DNA of 64,000 nucleotides, taken from contig JAQISU010000179.1 in the NCBI GenBank assembly GCA_029339505.1, positions 8,338,001-8,402,000 of the forward strand. The letters are read 5' to 3'. The stretch's first letter is position 1. Every line of letters starts with the position of its first letter. The notes below the pieces were generated by a model. The model had not been told where the DNA came from, searched no databases, and saw only the letters and a list, made by a program, of their open reading frames with translations. A program made the translations under genes and the position numbers. The DNA is from Unio delphinus (taxonomy: Eukaryota > Mollusca > Bivalvia > Unionida > Unionidae). Below are positions 35,057-48,167 of the stretch, piece after piece.

Positions 35057-35690
35057 GGACTTGCAATATTTCATGTTAGTTACGTCTTTACAAATATAAA
35101 GTAAATACTATGGAATTGACTTCATGATATCAAACGCAAAATCATAAGAGCGTATCATATGAGGATAACCTACCGTAACCGTAGCATTTTGAAGGGCAGG
35201 CTTCACTGTGAATTCGATGAAACGTTGATCTGGTTTTAATGGAACCCAACCATGTTCAAGTCCAATATATTTCAAGAATAAGTATTATTCAGATGAATGG
35301 TATACAGGAAATGTCTGGACTTAACAGCGGCATTGGGGTTTTAAGATGTCATAGGTTCTCATGTCATAAATGGGGATTTTTACTCACGGGTAAATGCCGG
35401 ATATTGAGGGTATTACGACAGTATTGTATAGGCTAAATGAGATCAATTAGACAGGAACCATGCGAAAAATTTCCGTTACCTGTAATAATTGTGACTCATT
35501 AGAACTAATTTTGTTCACATAATAATAAACCTTAATGCCACCAAACTGATACAATTATTGTATAGAGATATCTTATTTGTAAAAACAAAACGACTACGTT
35601 TAAAGATATCTGAGTTATTAGTATTAATTAACTCATGTCAGAATGCTCAGAGATAGAAACACCAAATGCTTTTCTTTGTTACAGAACGTT
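34605..35690 (+). mobile_element. L1/Tx1-like LINE fragment, copy next to unit A
   Basis: Encodes pieces of the RT-downstream part of ORF2 (ENNLNIWVLTPFCLMEWA, matching IEIWAPVPLSLIERSQVAKT of the better LINE at 55130-55210). After a unique insert it has the FVKTKRLRLKISELLVLI stretch at about 35580-35640. It is almost identical to 53435-54474 before unit C, so it is part of the amplified segment. A (TA)n tract lies at 34997-35053 (only a few units at the same place near 53826). Confidence 0.7.
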
Positions 35691-36284
35691 TATGCCACCA
35701 GCTGCTGCCAGAATTCTGACTAACTATAATTCTATATTTTACTTGTCAAAGTCGACGAAGGTGTGCATGTTTCATTTGGCAAAGGGATAAGTCACAAAAT
35801 CATTTAAGTTTATCGGTATTTTATTTCTTTGTACACCCACCCAGTATACTATGGTATACAACGTATAGACATAGGTAAAATTTTGCGCACCTGAAGACTC
35901 AGTAAACAGAGGTGGAAAACGTTTTCAACTTTGAGGGCATAAATCAATGTAAAATTAATTGTGCCGTATGGATTAACGATATGCTTGTTTCACTACATCA
36001 TTACGCAGTTGTCTGGCATTATTGGCATTCTTATATTATTAGAGATTAGGCACTATTTGAATCAATGGTAAGTTTTAATATAGAAGCTAAATTAAAGTTT
36101 ATTATCTTCGTACGGCTAAGAACACATTGAAGTAACTTACACTTGAATTTATTTAAAAATAATGTATATTATTATAGATGTTGTTCCGGGGTAAATCTGA
36201 GCATGCAAAACACTTTATTCTAGAAAGTCAATGGTTTGGATCGCAATTACTTAGTTCTCATTCGTTGTTTGTTTGGAATTACAT
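35691..36284. other. Non-coding stretch between units A and B, nothing recognised
   Basis: Unique in this window, AT-rich, no ORF or repeat. Confidence 0.5.
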
Positions 36285-36725
36285 GCGTGTTTTGTGTATA
36301 ACCGTACTGGTACATAGTATCGGCATTGAGAATACCGATGTTTTATCTTCTGTATAACCGTTTGTACCGGAATTGGGAATACTGATGTTTTTTTCCCCTG
36401 TATAACCGTTTGTACCGGGATTGGGAATACTGATGTTATATTTTATGTATAACCGTTTGTACTGGCATGGAGAATACTTTGTTACATTTTCTGTATAACC
36501 GTTTGTACCGGTATCGAATACTGATGTTATATTTTCTGTATAAGCGTTTGTACAGGCATTGGGAACACTGATGTTATATTTTCTGTATAAGCGTTTGTAC
36601 TGGCATTGAGAACACTGATGTTATATTTTCTGTATAACCGTTTGTATCGGCATTGTGAATACTGATGTTATATTTTATGCATAACTGTTTGTACCGGCAT
36701 TGTGAATGCTGGTGTCATATATTTT
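36285..36725. repeat. Minisatellite, monomer about 47-60 bp, about 9 copies
   Basis: The unit CTGTATAACCGTTTGTACCGG, then CATTGGGAATACTGATGTTA, then TATTTT repeats with indels and CCG/GCG variation. It is not found at the other array junctions. Confidence 0.85.
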
Positions 36726-37124
36726 GTTACTATTAGAGAGTCAGTGCTGACAAGCTTATGCTTTCTACTGAACCCCCAAAAGTATATCTTTGTAATTGCA
36801 TTTCACAAGGCTTTTCAAATATATATATATGATATTAACTAACAACTACATGGCAAATACCGTTATTTGTGTATTTGTCCCAATTATACAAAGAAAGGGA
36901 GTCTGTTTCTAAAAGCGTTTTATAACGGCACTCCATCTCTTAACAAGTTATAGACGTTATTTTCCGATAATTAATCACAAACTATACTAGAATATTGCCA
37001 AATTTATTGCTATATCCATATGTCCATAAACGTCGCATTATCTGTGGAATATTCAATTGTCATAGGTCACAACGATATATTATTTTTCCTCTCTTAGAAC
37101 TTTTGTATACTTTATCTCTTGGTT

Positions 37125-37520
37125 ACGTTTCGGTATGTGCACGTCTGGAAGAGAGAACATTTAATCACTACGTTTTGACTTGGTTACGTTTCGGAATGGG
37201 TATGTCGGGAATGGAGAAAGTTTCATTACTACGTTTTGACTTGGTTACGTTTCGGTTTGGGTATGTCGTCAATGGAGCAAATTTGGCCACTACGTTCTGA
37301 CTTGGTTACGTTTCGGTATGGGTACGTCGGGAATGGGGAACGTTTCATTACTACGTGTTGACTTTGGTTACGTTTCGGTATGGGCACGTCTGGAAGGGAG
37401 AACATTTAGTCACTAAGTTTTGACTTGGTTATGTTTCGGTGTGGGTTTGTCGCCAGTGGAGAACGTTTCATTACTACGTATTGTAACGTTTCGGTTTGGG
37501 TATGTCGTCAATGGAGCACA
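37125..37520. repeat. Minisatellite, monomer about 62 bp, about 6 copies
   Basis: The unit TTGGTTACGTTTCGGTATGG, then GTACGTCGGGAATGGAGAAC, then TTTCATTACTACGTTTTGAC is repeated with deletions. It is CpG-rich (TACG, TTCGG, CGTCG) compared with the surroundings. Confidence 0.85.
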
Positions 37521-37673
37521 TTTAGCCACTTCCATACTGTAATAGATGCAAATATTTACCAGTAAGTTGTGAATAGGCTTTTCTTTGAACAGTTTGAAAC
37601 GATAACGTGAAAAATATTACATGTCGACCTTTGATAGTGAGAGCCTTAAAATAAAATTAATATGGAATCACTC

Positions 37674-37785
<112 letters not shown>

Positions 37786-37955
37786 ATATTACTTGTGGAG
37801 TAGATCTGATGACTCTTTTATGAGGCTGTCATGTACATCCAAACACATTCCGTATCATGTGTAACATGTATATCGCCTAATCTTTAGAAGCTATAATCGC
37901 ATTTCAACATCTATAATGATATGATTACACACACAACATAATAAACAACATGAAA

Positions 37956-39516
37956 TTAGAATCCATAAATGCTGAAAATATCTAAAGTAGGAAACATTAA
38001 TATAACTTGGAGAGAATTTGACAGAATGAGACTATCCCTATAAGTCTGTTCTTGCAGTCGGGAAAGGTGAGTTTTAAGAGCACTCTTCAATGGGATCACT
38101 GTCTTTGTGTCTAATGTCAATGGGCAATTCATTCCACGTTGCTGGGCTCTGGTATGCAAAAGAACGTTTTCCTCATAGCTACGTTTTCATACTTTAAATA
38201 TTGAATATACAATTGTCAGATTAGTAGCGTAAGTATTGTTTGTGGGTACACATGGGTGAGGATAGATAGGTATGTTGGACTGGAGTCCGTCAGTGAAACG
38301 TAGCACAGAGAACAAATTTTGTGTTTGATTCTGGATCGAATGGATAACCAGTGTAGGTTACGTAGCAGCGAGGATGTGTGATCTGATCGTGATGATCCGA
38401 GCAGCTGAACTGTTTGAAGTTTCTGGTGTAGATATTGAGACGAACTATACATAATTAAGTTACAATAGTCTAAAATGTAATAATGAACACACAAGTGTTT
38501 TAGTGGCATCAACTGAAAGATATTTGCGAGCGGAGCTGATGTGTCTCAGCTCAAGATATGCAGCTTTGCATATGTTCATGACATGTTGGTGCAATGTGAG
38601 AGTACTGTCCAGACTCCAGAGTAACGCCTAGGTTTCGTACTGACTGTGTAAATTTAATGTTGATGTTGCTGATATTTATTGTTTGAGATAAAGGATGTGA
38701 ATGAGAAAGTCTTTGTGTTGTGATCAGAATGGCCTCAGTTATATCATCATTGATCTGCAGCTTGTTACATGTCATCCAAGATTTCACATCAGAAATGTAC
38801 CTCTCTACTCCTTGGATGGTAGCATCAACTTCACTTGGGTCGCTAGACATGCATCTTTTGGGTTTCATCAGCGTACAAATGGTGCGACACTGGGTGATAC
38901 TCTATGACACTTGAGAGTCGCTGAGTGTATGTAATGAAGTGAACAGGTCCTGCAACAGATCCCTGTGGAACATCACAACATATATCAACCGGGCTGGAGT
39001 ATAATCATTTACACATAGAATTAGTGTCCTGTTGACTAAGTAGGACTTGAACCACATTAAAACTTATTGTGAATGCCAAATACATGCTGGAGACGGTTAA
39101 GTAATATATCATGGTCTATTGTGTCAAATGCTGCAGACAAATCAAGGTTATTGAGGACTGTAATCTCTCCGCTATCAAAATCAGTGAGAATGTCACTAAC
39201 TACTTTAAGAAGAGTAGTTTCCGTACTGTGTCAAGGGCGATATGCAGACTGTACATTGCTAAAAGACTTTGAATTCAAATGAGATACAAGTTGCGTTAGA
39301 ACAACGTTTTATAAGAGTTTTTTTTAAAAATAAATAACGGGAGATTAGAAACTTGGCAGTAGTTTTTTTAAAATCGTTATGATCGAGTGTTGGTTTCTTC
39401 AGCAGAGGCTTTACAATGGCAGTTTTGGAAATTGGTGGGAATTCTCCAGATGAGAGATAGGTACTGATAGCATCAGCTAGTAAAGGCAATTTTGTGTCTA
39501 ATCCCTCAATCTGCAT
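37956..39516 (-). pseudogene. CR1-like LINE reverse transcriptase, degenerate
   Basis: Minus-strand frames give, in order: GLDTKLPLLADAISTYLSSG and FPPISKTAIVKPLLKKPTLD (39516-39380, the segment before RT motif 1), DLDFSDGDIL-type residues on other frames (about 39190-39230), the GSVAGPVHFI version of the G-P-L-F motif (about 38960), SSDPSEVDATIQ and WMTCNKLQINDDITEAILIT (38850-38720, the RT thumb side), IKFTQSVRNLGVTL (38650), and SPATWNELPIDIRHKDS (38145-38095), the C-terminal motif of CR1/L2-type LINEs. Several frameshifts and stops. A 245-bp piece of it also borders unit A at 23275, so the RT relic was already part of the segment that duplicated. Confidence 0.75.
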
Positions 39517-40162
39517 TGATGTTGGAATTCAATCAAATTCTATGATAATATATGACAAAAGAAAAGAACAGAGACAGGATATTATACAAGAGGTAAGGAA
39601 AATAAGAAAGTATAAGCATCAAAGTACTTTCTACATCGATGGTGGTTATTACAAAAATGTGCTGTATCAGGTCACACATTACATAGTAGAAACGATGAAG
39701 GCACGTGGGCGAAGAATTGTAATTGGGAGACACTAATTAGAATAAGGATTCAAATATGAGAAAGGGTGTGTGTGTGTGTGTGGATATGGAACCTCAAGGG
39801 GGAAGTACAGGATTGGAGGGACACTAATCATAATCACTACAAAAATATAATCACTAGGTAAAAGAGTATAGTTCATATTATTTTTTATTCAAGGGTCTCT
39901 TATTTTGCTATGCCGTGCACCCTTCAAAATAAAACCTTGAAGAGAAACAAACTCTTTCAAAATTTTTGGGAAAAGTTTACAAATAATTAATTAGAGGCGA
40001 CATTACTCGAATCGGTAAAAATGCAGACAAAATAAAGAGTATGACCCCTACTCGAGCACAAAGGACCATATATATCATACAGGAAGCGAAGAACGACACA
40101 TTAATAATAATGCAACTATGAAACACTAGGGGAATCTTGTTTGGTATAAATAAAGAGCACCG

Positions 40163-40219
<57 letters not shown>

Positions 40220-40262
40220 GGGGGAGGGGGCTCATCTGTCTGGTCTCCCGTCCACAAAAAAG
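39517..40262 (+). mobile_element. L1/Tx1-like LINE 3' end, degenerate
   Basis: Parallels 23530-24655 of unit A with an internal deletion: the ORF2 tail (STFYIDGGYYKNVLYQVTHY, MKARGRRIVIG) ends at 39736, followed by the 3' UTR, a (GT)n run (40166-40215), a G-rich patch and the CATCTGTCTGGTCTCCCGTC terminus. Comparable C-terminal residues occur at 56145-56260 in the LINE of unit C (LFLDGNFNVSLVRQITDFI). Confidence 0.65.
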
Positions 40263-41222
40263 CAAAATGATTGGCGTCACAAGGTGTCTTTAGAAATAAC
40301 AAAGGTTGTGCGGCCCATGGGTCATTGAACATGTCATTATGCTTCCCTCCGGATGGTTTAAGTTTCGGCCCCCTGTGCCCTTTTTCCCGCAAAGATTAAA
40401 AGTGCGTGCGGCAGTTGAGTGTTAAAGGATAGTTTCGTATTCTAAGGTAGAAGGCACGAGCCTAATAATCACATTCGTCGCATTTTTAAATTCACACATA
40501 AACTAAATCTGTTTTGTGGTTTACATTTACTTTGAGTTAGCCTTGGAAGTTTGTTGACTTCTTGATTACTTTCTGTAACGGTTAAACTAGCATTGGAGAT
40601 CAAATGCGTAACTTGGGCTCCAAATGAGTGCCAACTTTCGTTACGTATTGAAAGTATCTGCTACAGAGGTAAATATCTACAAATCTAGATGATTGAGGGG
40701 TGATGAAATATATGATAATTTGTTACCGTACTAGTGATCTTTATTCATGCATAAATGATATACTTATTGTTTTAGCTGTCTTGTAACAGGAAAATATTCA
40801 AAGTTTCTCTTTCCTGCCAAAAATGAATGTGAAAAAGAGGTGCTGGTGGCAGTGTTAGTTCAGTCTAAAAGTCACTAGTGGCATAAAGAATTAACTTTAA
40901 TACCTCAGTTAGAATCTTATAAGCATCCTATGAACAAAAATCATTAGTTCGTTTTTATTTGTATTTTCAATGTAATAGTATTATGATTTTTTTTGCAATG
41001 GGTCATCGTCGGATGAAAATTTGCCCCCCCCCCCCCCAAAAAAAAAAAAATTCTGTCCTTTGAGACCTTATGATACTGACAACATCACGTAAATCCGACT
41101 ATTTTGCCGTTAAAATGTATTGCTTATGATTAAAAATTATACCAGAAATATTGAGAACAGTGACAGGGATTTGTTGAGAAGGAAAGTTTTGACGATTTTA
41201 CGGTTTTACACAAACTTTTGCT

Positions 41223-41270
41223 TTGGCACGAACGAAACAGACCGCTAGAAAATCCACAGGAATATTATAG
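41223..41270 (+). pseudogene. Histone H3 N-terminal tail fragment, copy B
   Basis: Codons 41223-41261 give L-ARTKQTARKSTG; only the initiator differs from H3 (TTG for ATG). It leaves H3 at the same place as copy A (ATA TTA TAG). Lys4, Lys9, Ser10 and Thr11 equivalents are present. Confidence 0.85.
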
Positions 41271-41861
41271 ATAAAACACCTCACCCCCTTTTCCTTAATT
41301 TTTTAAAACCATTTTCGTTATTTTCTCGACTATTCTTTTCATCTTTTTTCATTTTTATTTTTTTCATTTTCTTTTTGAATCAGTTTGTAAAGAATTATGT
41401 AGATTTCTATCTCGTGGTCAGAATTAATATTGAAATTTGCTATTTGGTTGCTTCATAGTAAATTAGTACATTTATTAATGTGATGTTCTAGATTTCGCAG
41501 CTGTTGAAATGAAATGTAACTTTGAAAATGGTTGAAGTGTGTAAAATTTGTAAATATGGATGTAATGATATAGCAGAGCATGGATATTTTAACTTTTGTG
41601 TACACTTTGTGTACACTTTGTAGGTAATGTACATAAATATATATATATCACATTATGAGGTAAAATTACAAATTCTGCATACCATGTGAATGATGATTGA
41701 TAAATTACCGCTGCTGGGGGATATTCTAAATGTTACATTGGATCCATTTTCTATTATTACTTTTATATTAGTAACGACAGTGTATAGGAGAAATCACAGT
41801 TACTCTGTATATACATCTCTATATACCTCGAACAGATGAGGAAACTTGAACGAGTGTTATT

Positions 41862-42496
41862 TTAAGGTGTCCAGGTGAGAGATCCGCACTGTATCGAGTA
41901 CACGGTATTGATATTTTGTTTATGTGGTATTTTAACCTGATCAAGCCTATTAGCAATAGCTCGAAATTCACTTACACTTTTATCTTGTGTTCGTTTGATC
42001 GTGTCAATGTTCGTCTTGATTTCCGAAGGTTTCATAAAAATGTTCAACGGAGTACCAAACAATTGTTTTTTTGTAATTTCATCAGTTTGTCTATTATTTC
42101 TACGAAGATCTTACGAGCTTACACGAACGTCATACTCTCGACCCTCAACGATAATAATTTATTGTCTATGGTGCTGTAGTTAACGTCGACGTAATTCTTT
42201 GTTACAGCGTCCTTGTCGGATATTCCATCCCTAAGTATGTATATTTGATTCCCTTTCAGGCTTAGTTCGCCTGTCATTGTATCACCAGATTTTAGTGCAC
42301 GCGTGCGAATATTTCCTATATCATTCATGAAAGAACAGTGCGGTTAAATTTCCCGTTATTATTAAACACAATAATATCCTGCAATTATTAATTACTGGTT
42401 TCTAATTGTCCTTGCTTATCTTGAAATACAATCATTTCATTTAGATCTACATTTGCAAGATTTAGTAATTCGGATAATACGTTGTTAATGATATTT
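41862..42496 (-). pseudogene. Fibre-like virus-type protein, copy B (broken)
   Basis: Carries the KSGDTMTGELSLKGNQIYIL and SDKDAVTKNYVD motifs intact (42300-42190). It runs out of frame near 42160 and resumes as FGTPLNIFMKPSEI to WTP-stop at 41862. The tandem TAATAA upstream is as in A and C. Its C-terminal 66 codons are identical in protein to unit C. Confidence 0.6.
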
Positions 42497-42689
42497 TTTC
42501 ACGCTCTTTTGATATTCCGTCCTTTGTTCTTTTTGTTTCGATAGAGATTTCCTGTAAATATCTACCATTATAATTTAAGATCTATAAAAAACGATATCGA
42601 TTACTTGTGTATTTGCGTACAACTTTATGACGTGGTTTGGTTGATTTTCGAAATATACCACCTAATATTGGTTGTATCTGAAATAGCAC

Positions 42690-42692
<3 letters not shown>

Positions 42693-42761
<69 letters not shown>
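42693..42761. repeat. (GA)n microsatellite
   Basis: Same position as 27141-27195 in A and 58733-58811 in C, with a different number of units. Confidence 0.95.
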
Positions 42762-42763
<2 letters not shown>

Positions 42764-42946
42764 AGTCGTATTCTAGTCTTGTTATGTTTAGCATTAATTA
42801 CTTTTCAACCCGGTCGTTGTCAGTGACAGCTTATTCTGACCACCTGTAATCGGACTGTGTTTTAGCGTTATTATGATTCTGGATTTTTAGTTCGACCCGG
42901 AGTCAGAGTAACATTTACATTTATAATATCACGAGTGATCTAATTA

Positions 42947-43880
42947 TTACATATTTTCTACTGGTGCATCAATGACTCTCATTCGTTCACCAGCATCTTC
43001 ACGTAGCATCGACTTATCACTGAGTATAACAACAATTGATCTGTAATTAGGGATAAGGGGGTGGAGTGGGGCTTGAGCAACCCGAAGAGTTACTCGAGCT
43101 CGGAAATGTATATCAACGACAGTTTGTCGTGTTAAATGAAGATGTTCCAACGAAAAGTAATAAATCGGATAATATGTTGTAAAATCTAGTGATATTTGCA
43201 GACAGGTATATAGATTCTGATCACGTCCCATAAATGTCATTAAACGATGATATGCACGTGCAACATGGTTTTGTCCAAAATTGAGTAAAATATCTTCAGA
43301 CGGTTCTTATTGGCCGTTTATTCTTAGCGAAACCTCAAGTTTATCAAATTTCATATGGCTGCGTGTTTGCGAATTTAATCCTGTGTAATATTGTAACGCA
43401 ACAAATATATCGTGATGCAGAAACGCCTTGTTGTGATGCTATATGCCATGTAAATATAACGTTAATATTACTCTGAATACTATCCGTTGCTATTGTTAGC
43501 CATGATAGTAATGATTTACCACCTGTATCCTTAAATAATAATAATTTATTTTCTTCCGTGATTGATGGGGTCATTACTGGCATCCACAATGAGAGTTTTG
43601 ATAATACTACTTTACCAGCATCATCTCCAAGTCGCCATATAGCATCATTATCATCACTTTTTCGTACGAGTACAACTGAATGCTTAGCCACACAAATAAC
43701 ATTTATAATATTTCTGCTAAAACCGAGAATGTAAGATAGTGGAATTGCACATGAAAACTTTCCACAATCACCTGACAACATGAATTTACATGTTTTAAAT
43801 CCTAAATTGTACTCCGAATCAACATGCATAATCATATCTTCGGCACGGTCTTTTGGTGTCATCAGGATAATTTTAGCCAT
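42947..43880 (-). pseudogene. Virus-like capsid-type protein, copy B (broken)
   Basis: From ATG 43880 the frame is open for 178 codons, the longest continuous stretch of this gene in the window, because B does not have the frameshift seen in A near 28040. It has lost residues after DRA compared with A and C. A 2-bp deletion near 43405 ends the frame early; the shared TAA is at 43307-43309; the last 97 codons (43240-42947) resume the frame and close with VENM. Motifs are as for copy A. The N-terminal capsid-like piece is deleted. Confidence 0.6.
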
Positions 43881-44170
43881 CTTTGTGAAACATCATTTAT
43901 GGACCAGCTGATCTTGTATAAGGATAGTAATATCTACCTACCTAAGCCCATTATCGTTGTAGCAACATCATCTTTTTGAATCGATTAAATATTTCTTCCA
44001 TAAATCATATATGTAGCGCTATCAAACAGTGCCAAAATTGATTTGTTATTTATTCCCGGTAAATGCTAATATCCATCATATCACCTTGAAATAATTGTTG
44101 AGAAATATAAGCGGTTTCATTAATTATTTGGCGAGAATTATTTACACCTCGTTTTTCCTCCTATGAGTAT

Positions 44171-44470
44171 TTATAATTGTGATATGTCGGGAAAAAAAAA
44201 CATCAAAAGGGCAGTCAATATGTCGGAAAAAAACATCAAAAGGACAGTCAATGAAACATGTTCCCCATGTAGTGCTTGGAATACCACTTCCAGTAGCGCC
44301 AGGAAGATCATAATTTTGTCTTGTTCTTGCTTCGCTTTTAGTTGATTTACTTTTTCAGAAAACATTTAAAAAAAATCTTGACTATCCCTACTAATACTAC
44401 CCTTATTATGACTAATTCTAAAGATCATCTTACGATAATCATCTTCATTAATACATGAAATTCTTTAACA
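44171..44470 (-). pseudogene. Small ORF with Gly/Pro-rich end, copy B (frameshifted)
   Basis: Matches 60570-60830 in unit C, where the frame runs ISHNKGSISRDSQDFLNVFS into QLKAKQEQDRNYDLPGATGS. In B one base is missing near 44317, so the frame turns into a chance ORF. Unit A has lost most of the region. Unidentified; possibly a minor structural gene of the same element. Confidence 0.35.
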
Positions 44471-44881
44471 CACATCGTTTCTTGTTGTTTTTGTTATTTC
44501 TATTGTTGCTGTTTTTGTTCTTCATATTGACCAAACACATCGTTTACCGCATAGATGAATTCTATTTATGATGCTCTTTTTTGTGCTGATTCGACTTGTG
44601 TTAGTTTAAATTTTACAAAACCCTTTAGCTAAATGTTGTAGACTGGAAATATATTTTCAAGATGTTGGTCTCACCATTTCTTTTACTATTTTCATAAGTC
44701 GTAACAACACGAGCTGGAAAGTCATTTAGATAAATTGTATCGATTACTTTTAAAGCTTATTCAGCAAATTTATTACATAATTCTTTTTGATTATTTCTTC
44801 ATCTGTTTCCTTCTCGTTAGTAATAGGTCATGCTATTTGAGGCATTGGACCAGGCAAATCTTATAAAATCTTGATGTTTCA

Positions 44882-45100
44882 TCAGTTTTTAGCTAATTTT
44901 TCAAGTTGAGGAAAAAGAGGTTTAATTGTTTCAGTAATAGTTTTGAATAATTGTTGAAAACTTTTTGCATAATAAACCTGATATTCCCGAAGTTCTTGTA
45001 ATTTTCGCCTTACATAATCACGGACTGGCAGAAATGCCTTAGTTGCTTCTAATTGTTCTCTTGCTAACCGAGTGGTATACGCTTCTCCATCCAATTTCGA
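44882..45100 (-). pseudogene. Small charged, probably helical ORF, copy B
   Basis: Open for about 70 codons; same content as 29335-29605, with a premature stop after LEKLAKN caused by one missing T in the TTTTTT run at about 44885. Confidence 0.4.
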
Positions 45101-45169
45101 TACACCAATGATCTAATTCACAACAGCAGAGGGTGTTACCTCAATAAGTGTCTAAAAGGTAAGTATAAT

Positions 45170-45345
45170 AGACAAACGTAACGTTTATTTTCAAAATGGA
45201 GCGTATTTTTTAACACTTAGATTGACAAATAGACGCTTGTGTTATGAGTTGCGCTCACCCTTTCTGAAACAACAAAGCGTTTACTCTCAAAATGAAGCGT
45301 ATTTGTTTTACTTTCGGATTGACAAATAAACGCTTCTATTATTAG
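45170..45345. promoter_or_regulatory. Conserved duplicated non-coding block, copy B
   Basis: Same duplicated AGCGT...ACGCTT block as 29672-29862, with only a few base changes although coding neighbours are broken. Confidence 0.4.
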
Positions 45346-45841
45346 GTGGGCTACCCTCTCTACTGCTCCAGACTGACATCACCATACACTCATAAACGCG
45401 ACCCTGTTATGGATCAATTTAATACCGTTAACTGTTCAAAGTATGCAGAGGTAACATTTATTGTGGTATTAGTCAATCAACTTGTTATATAGTTTCTCCT
45501 TTATTTCCATACTATATCCAAGACCTACTTTTAAATAAATTAATGAGATATTAACAGGAGATATATATAAAACTCGAAAAGAGGTTACAAGCATTCGCCG
45601 TCTTAGTTGCTTTTCTATATTAAAAAAATACCAGAAATATGTACATAATCCATGTATCAATAATTTTATTGTCAGAATACAGGACAGGAACGGACAAAGA
45701 CATGACAAAGTCGGCACATAGAGCTTTAAAACTGATAATACGGAATGGTAATTATCATGTGATAAAAATAAACATGTTTTATCCTAACATACATGTATAT
45801 AATGTGTGTGCTGGTTGTTATTGATTTTTTACTTGTTGAAA

Positions 45842-46389
45842 CTAAGTCATAGAAGCCCCACGCTGGTATTGGATTCTATCGATTCTCATTTGAGATTCAA
45901 AAATATAAAGAAAAAAAAAAGAAGAAATCCCACTAAAAACACGGAATACATTTGTATCTTTCTGTAAATTCCGATAAATGAAGCAAAAATGTTTTTGTAT
46001 CTGTGTTTTGGCAAAATGAATACCCATCTTTTCCAAAATCAAATTCACTGGCATTTTATCTTCTTGTTGTCTTGTCACATAATTCATGTGAGAACGAGTC
46101 AAAATCAGAACATTCCGAGTACGTGAGAGGGTTAAAGTCAATGCATAAGTTTAATCTGTTGAAAGATATTTCTAATCATCTGACAGGAGTAATTTTTTCT
46201 TTCTCTTTGCTATGGCCTTCATGAGGTTTAAAATGTTTTCGGCAGCCGACAATACGGTTCTTCGCGTTATCCAGGATAACCGTGAAAAATGATCCCAGTA
46301 TAAGCATAACGTAATCAATACGTAGTCTGGTTCTCTACTTAGTATGCTCCCTGCGTTGCACTTAGTAGAACGGAGTGCAACACAGATCA
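45842..46389 (-). pseudogene. Unidentified ORF pair separated by one shared stop, copy B
   Basis: Same as 30415-30878, with TAG at 46172-46174; downstream of it the frame is open to 45842, 17-28 codons further than in A, ending in a phenylalanine-rich, low-complexity tail. Confidence 0.4.
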
Positions 46390-46785
46390 TACTAATCAAT
46401 ACCTAGAATTAAATGAGATTAAATATTTTACGAATAATGACTGAATATTCTATTGTTTTGGCAAAAAGGCATGCTTGAATATTTAGCTAAGTTGACTAAA
46501 TATAATTTAAGGAAAGAACACATGGACAAAGCAAAAATGTATAATTCTTGTGTGTTTTTTATATACATTTTTTTAGTATTACTAGTCAAAATGTACCAGT
46601 GAAATGTACCCATATGTTAAAATATTACCCTTCCAATATTTAACTGCTTTATGTGATTTAGTATGCTTTTGATCCTAGCAGGGAAGCTAATCATCATAAC
46701 AAAGCGCACACAACAATAATTGTCTTACCATAGGTAAGCATGAAATAATTTAAATAATAAATTGATAAAAATGACATCAGTCAGA

Positions 46786-46795
46786 TTCTCTCTCC

Positions 46796-46885
<90 letters not shown>

Positions 46886-46962
46886 TTGACGCTTTAATAA
46901 GTTCAAAAATCTTCTTTTAATATTTTAAGCGGCGAATTCAAACAATAAACAGCATTTGTTTG

Positions 46963-47019
<57 letters not shown>

Positions 47020-47078
47020 CATACATATATATATTTGTTTGCGATATATATATATATATACATATATATATTTGTTTG

Positions 47079-47154
<76 letters not shown>

Positions 47155-47155
47155 G
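46786..47155. repeat. (CT)n followed by three (TA)n tracts
   Basis: CT run 46786-46882, then about 80 bp of unit sequence, then TA runs separated by two copies of TTTGTTTGCGATATATATAT (about 47034 and 47070). The flank GCATTTGTTTGCGA has thus been duplicated with the repeat. Confidence 0.95.
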
Positions 47156-47174
47156 TGTGTGTGTCTGTTGATTT

Positions 47175-47880
47175 TAAAGCTCATTTTTTAGTTGCGTGAT
47201 ATATGTATTCCAATCATCTTTCTTTATTTCAAAATAAGTCAAACTGTCGAGTTACCCAAAGGTGTTTGTGCATCCGAGGCTTTATCAAAACCTATCTTAC
47301 ATCAGAAGTTTTTATAGTAAAGAGGTTCTAATATCTCGGCTTTTTTATGCACTTTCTGATGAAAGTCATTATTTTGTCCATCTCGAAATTTTTTAGTTAT
47401 TCGTTAATTTGGTGTTCAGTATAAACATCACTTAAACGTAAGCCATATAGCTGTGGTCAGCAAATAATCATGTTATACTAGACGAGCCTTTTGCAATATT
47501 CTTAAAGTACCGTATCAAGTACGCATCCCTGTGGGACTCCTGTTCTAATATATTTCATACACGATCCACTTGCATTTAAAGAACCGTTTGCTTCTTAATA
47601 AGAACTGATTAGCCAGCATTGCCTGTTTCTTATTATTCCATATTCACTAAGCGTGTATCAGTCCCTTGGGTAAAGCACAATCAAATGCATTAGATATATC
47701 ACAAAAGCATACACATAATGGATATGCGATTCTAGCTCGTGTGTGATCTCTTGCTCTGAACATTGTACATAATCGAAAACTTTATCAACCAATTAAAATA
47801 TTTGACGTTAGACAATACCCCTATCATCAATATTATCGTATGATGCTAAATAGTTATTCATATACTTTTCTTTCTTCCAT
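47175..47880 (-). pseudogene. Reverse transcriptase fragment, copy B
   Basis: Same relic as 31640-32340. Here the second motif is better kept: RTGVPQGCVLDTVL (about 47550-47510). Confidence 0.6.
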
Positions 47881-47933
47881 TACCCAATTTAATTGACCCA
47901 TCTCTTATATAACAGTCAAAGTAGGATACCGAA

Positions 47934-48167
47934 TTGAAATTTATTCCTCTAATCAGAAATGGGGCAATAATCGAGTATTGTTTAGAATTTAAAGAACTAA
48001 TGTTTAAAGTTTTAGTCTCATCAGAACAAATTACTGTAACATTTACTGACAGTGGCAGAGTTTTTACCAATGGATATCAGGAAGAATATAAATATTTCTC
48101 ACTGGATTCTCAAGTAAATAATATCTATGCAGACATAGAATGCAGTCTTTTAGGAATACAAATATGA
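47934..48167 (+). other. Plus-strand open frame, copy B, unidentified
   Basis: Second half equivalent to 32360-32551 (SSEQITVTFTDSGRVFTNG), then KYFSLDSQVNNIYADIECS and stop. The last 20 codons (QVNNIYADI) are also recognisable at 19650-19680 in unit 0, with stops. Confidence 0.35.

Noticed and set aside
46903..47199. ORFs on both strands across (TA)n
   Set aside because: The repeat is open in several frames; no protein signal outside it.
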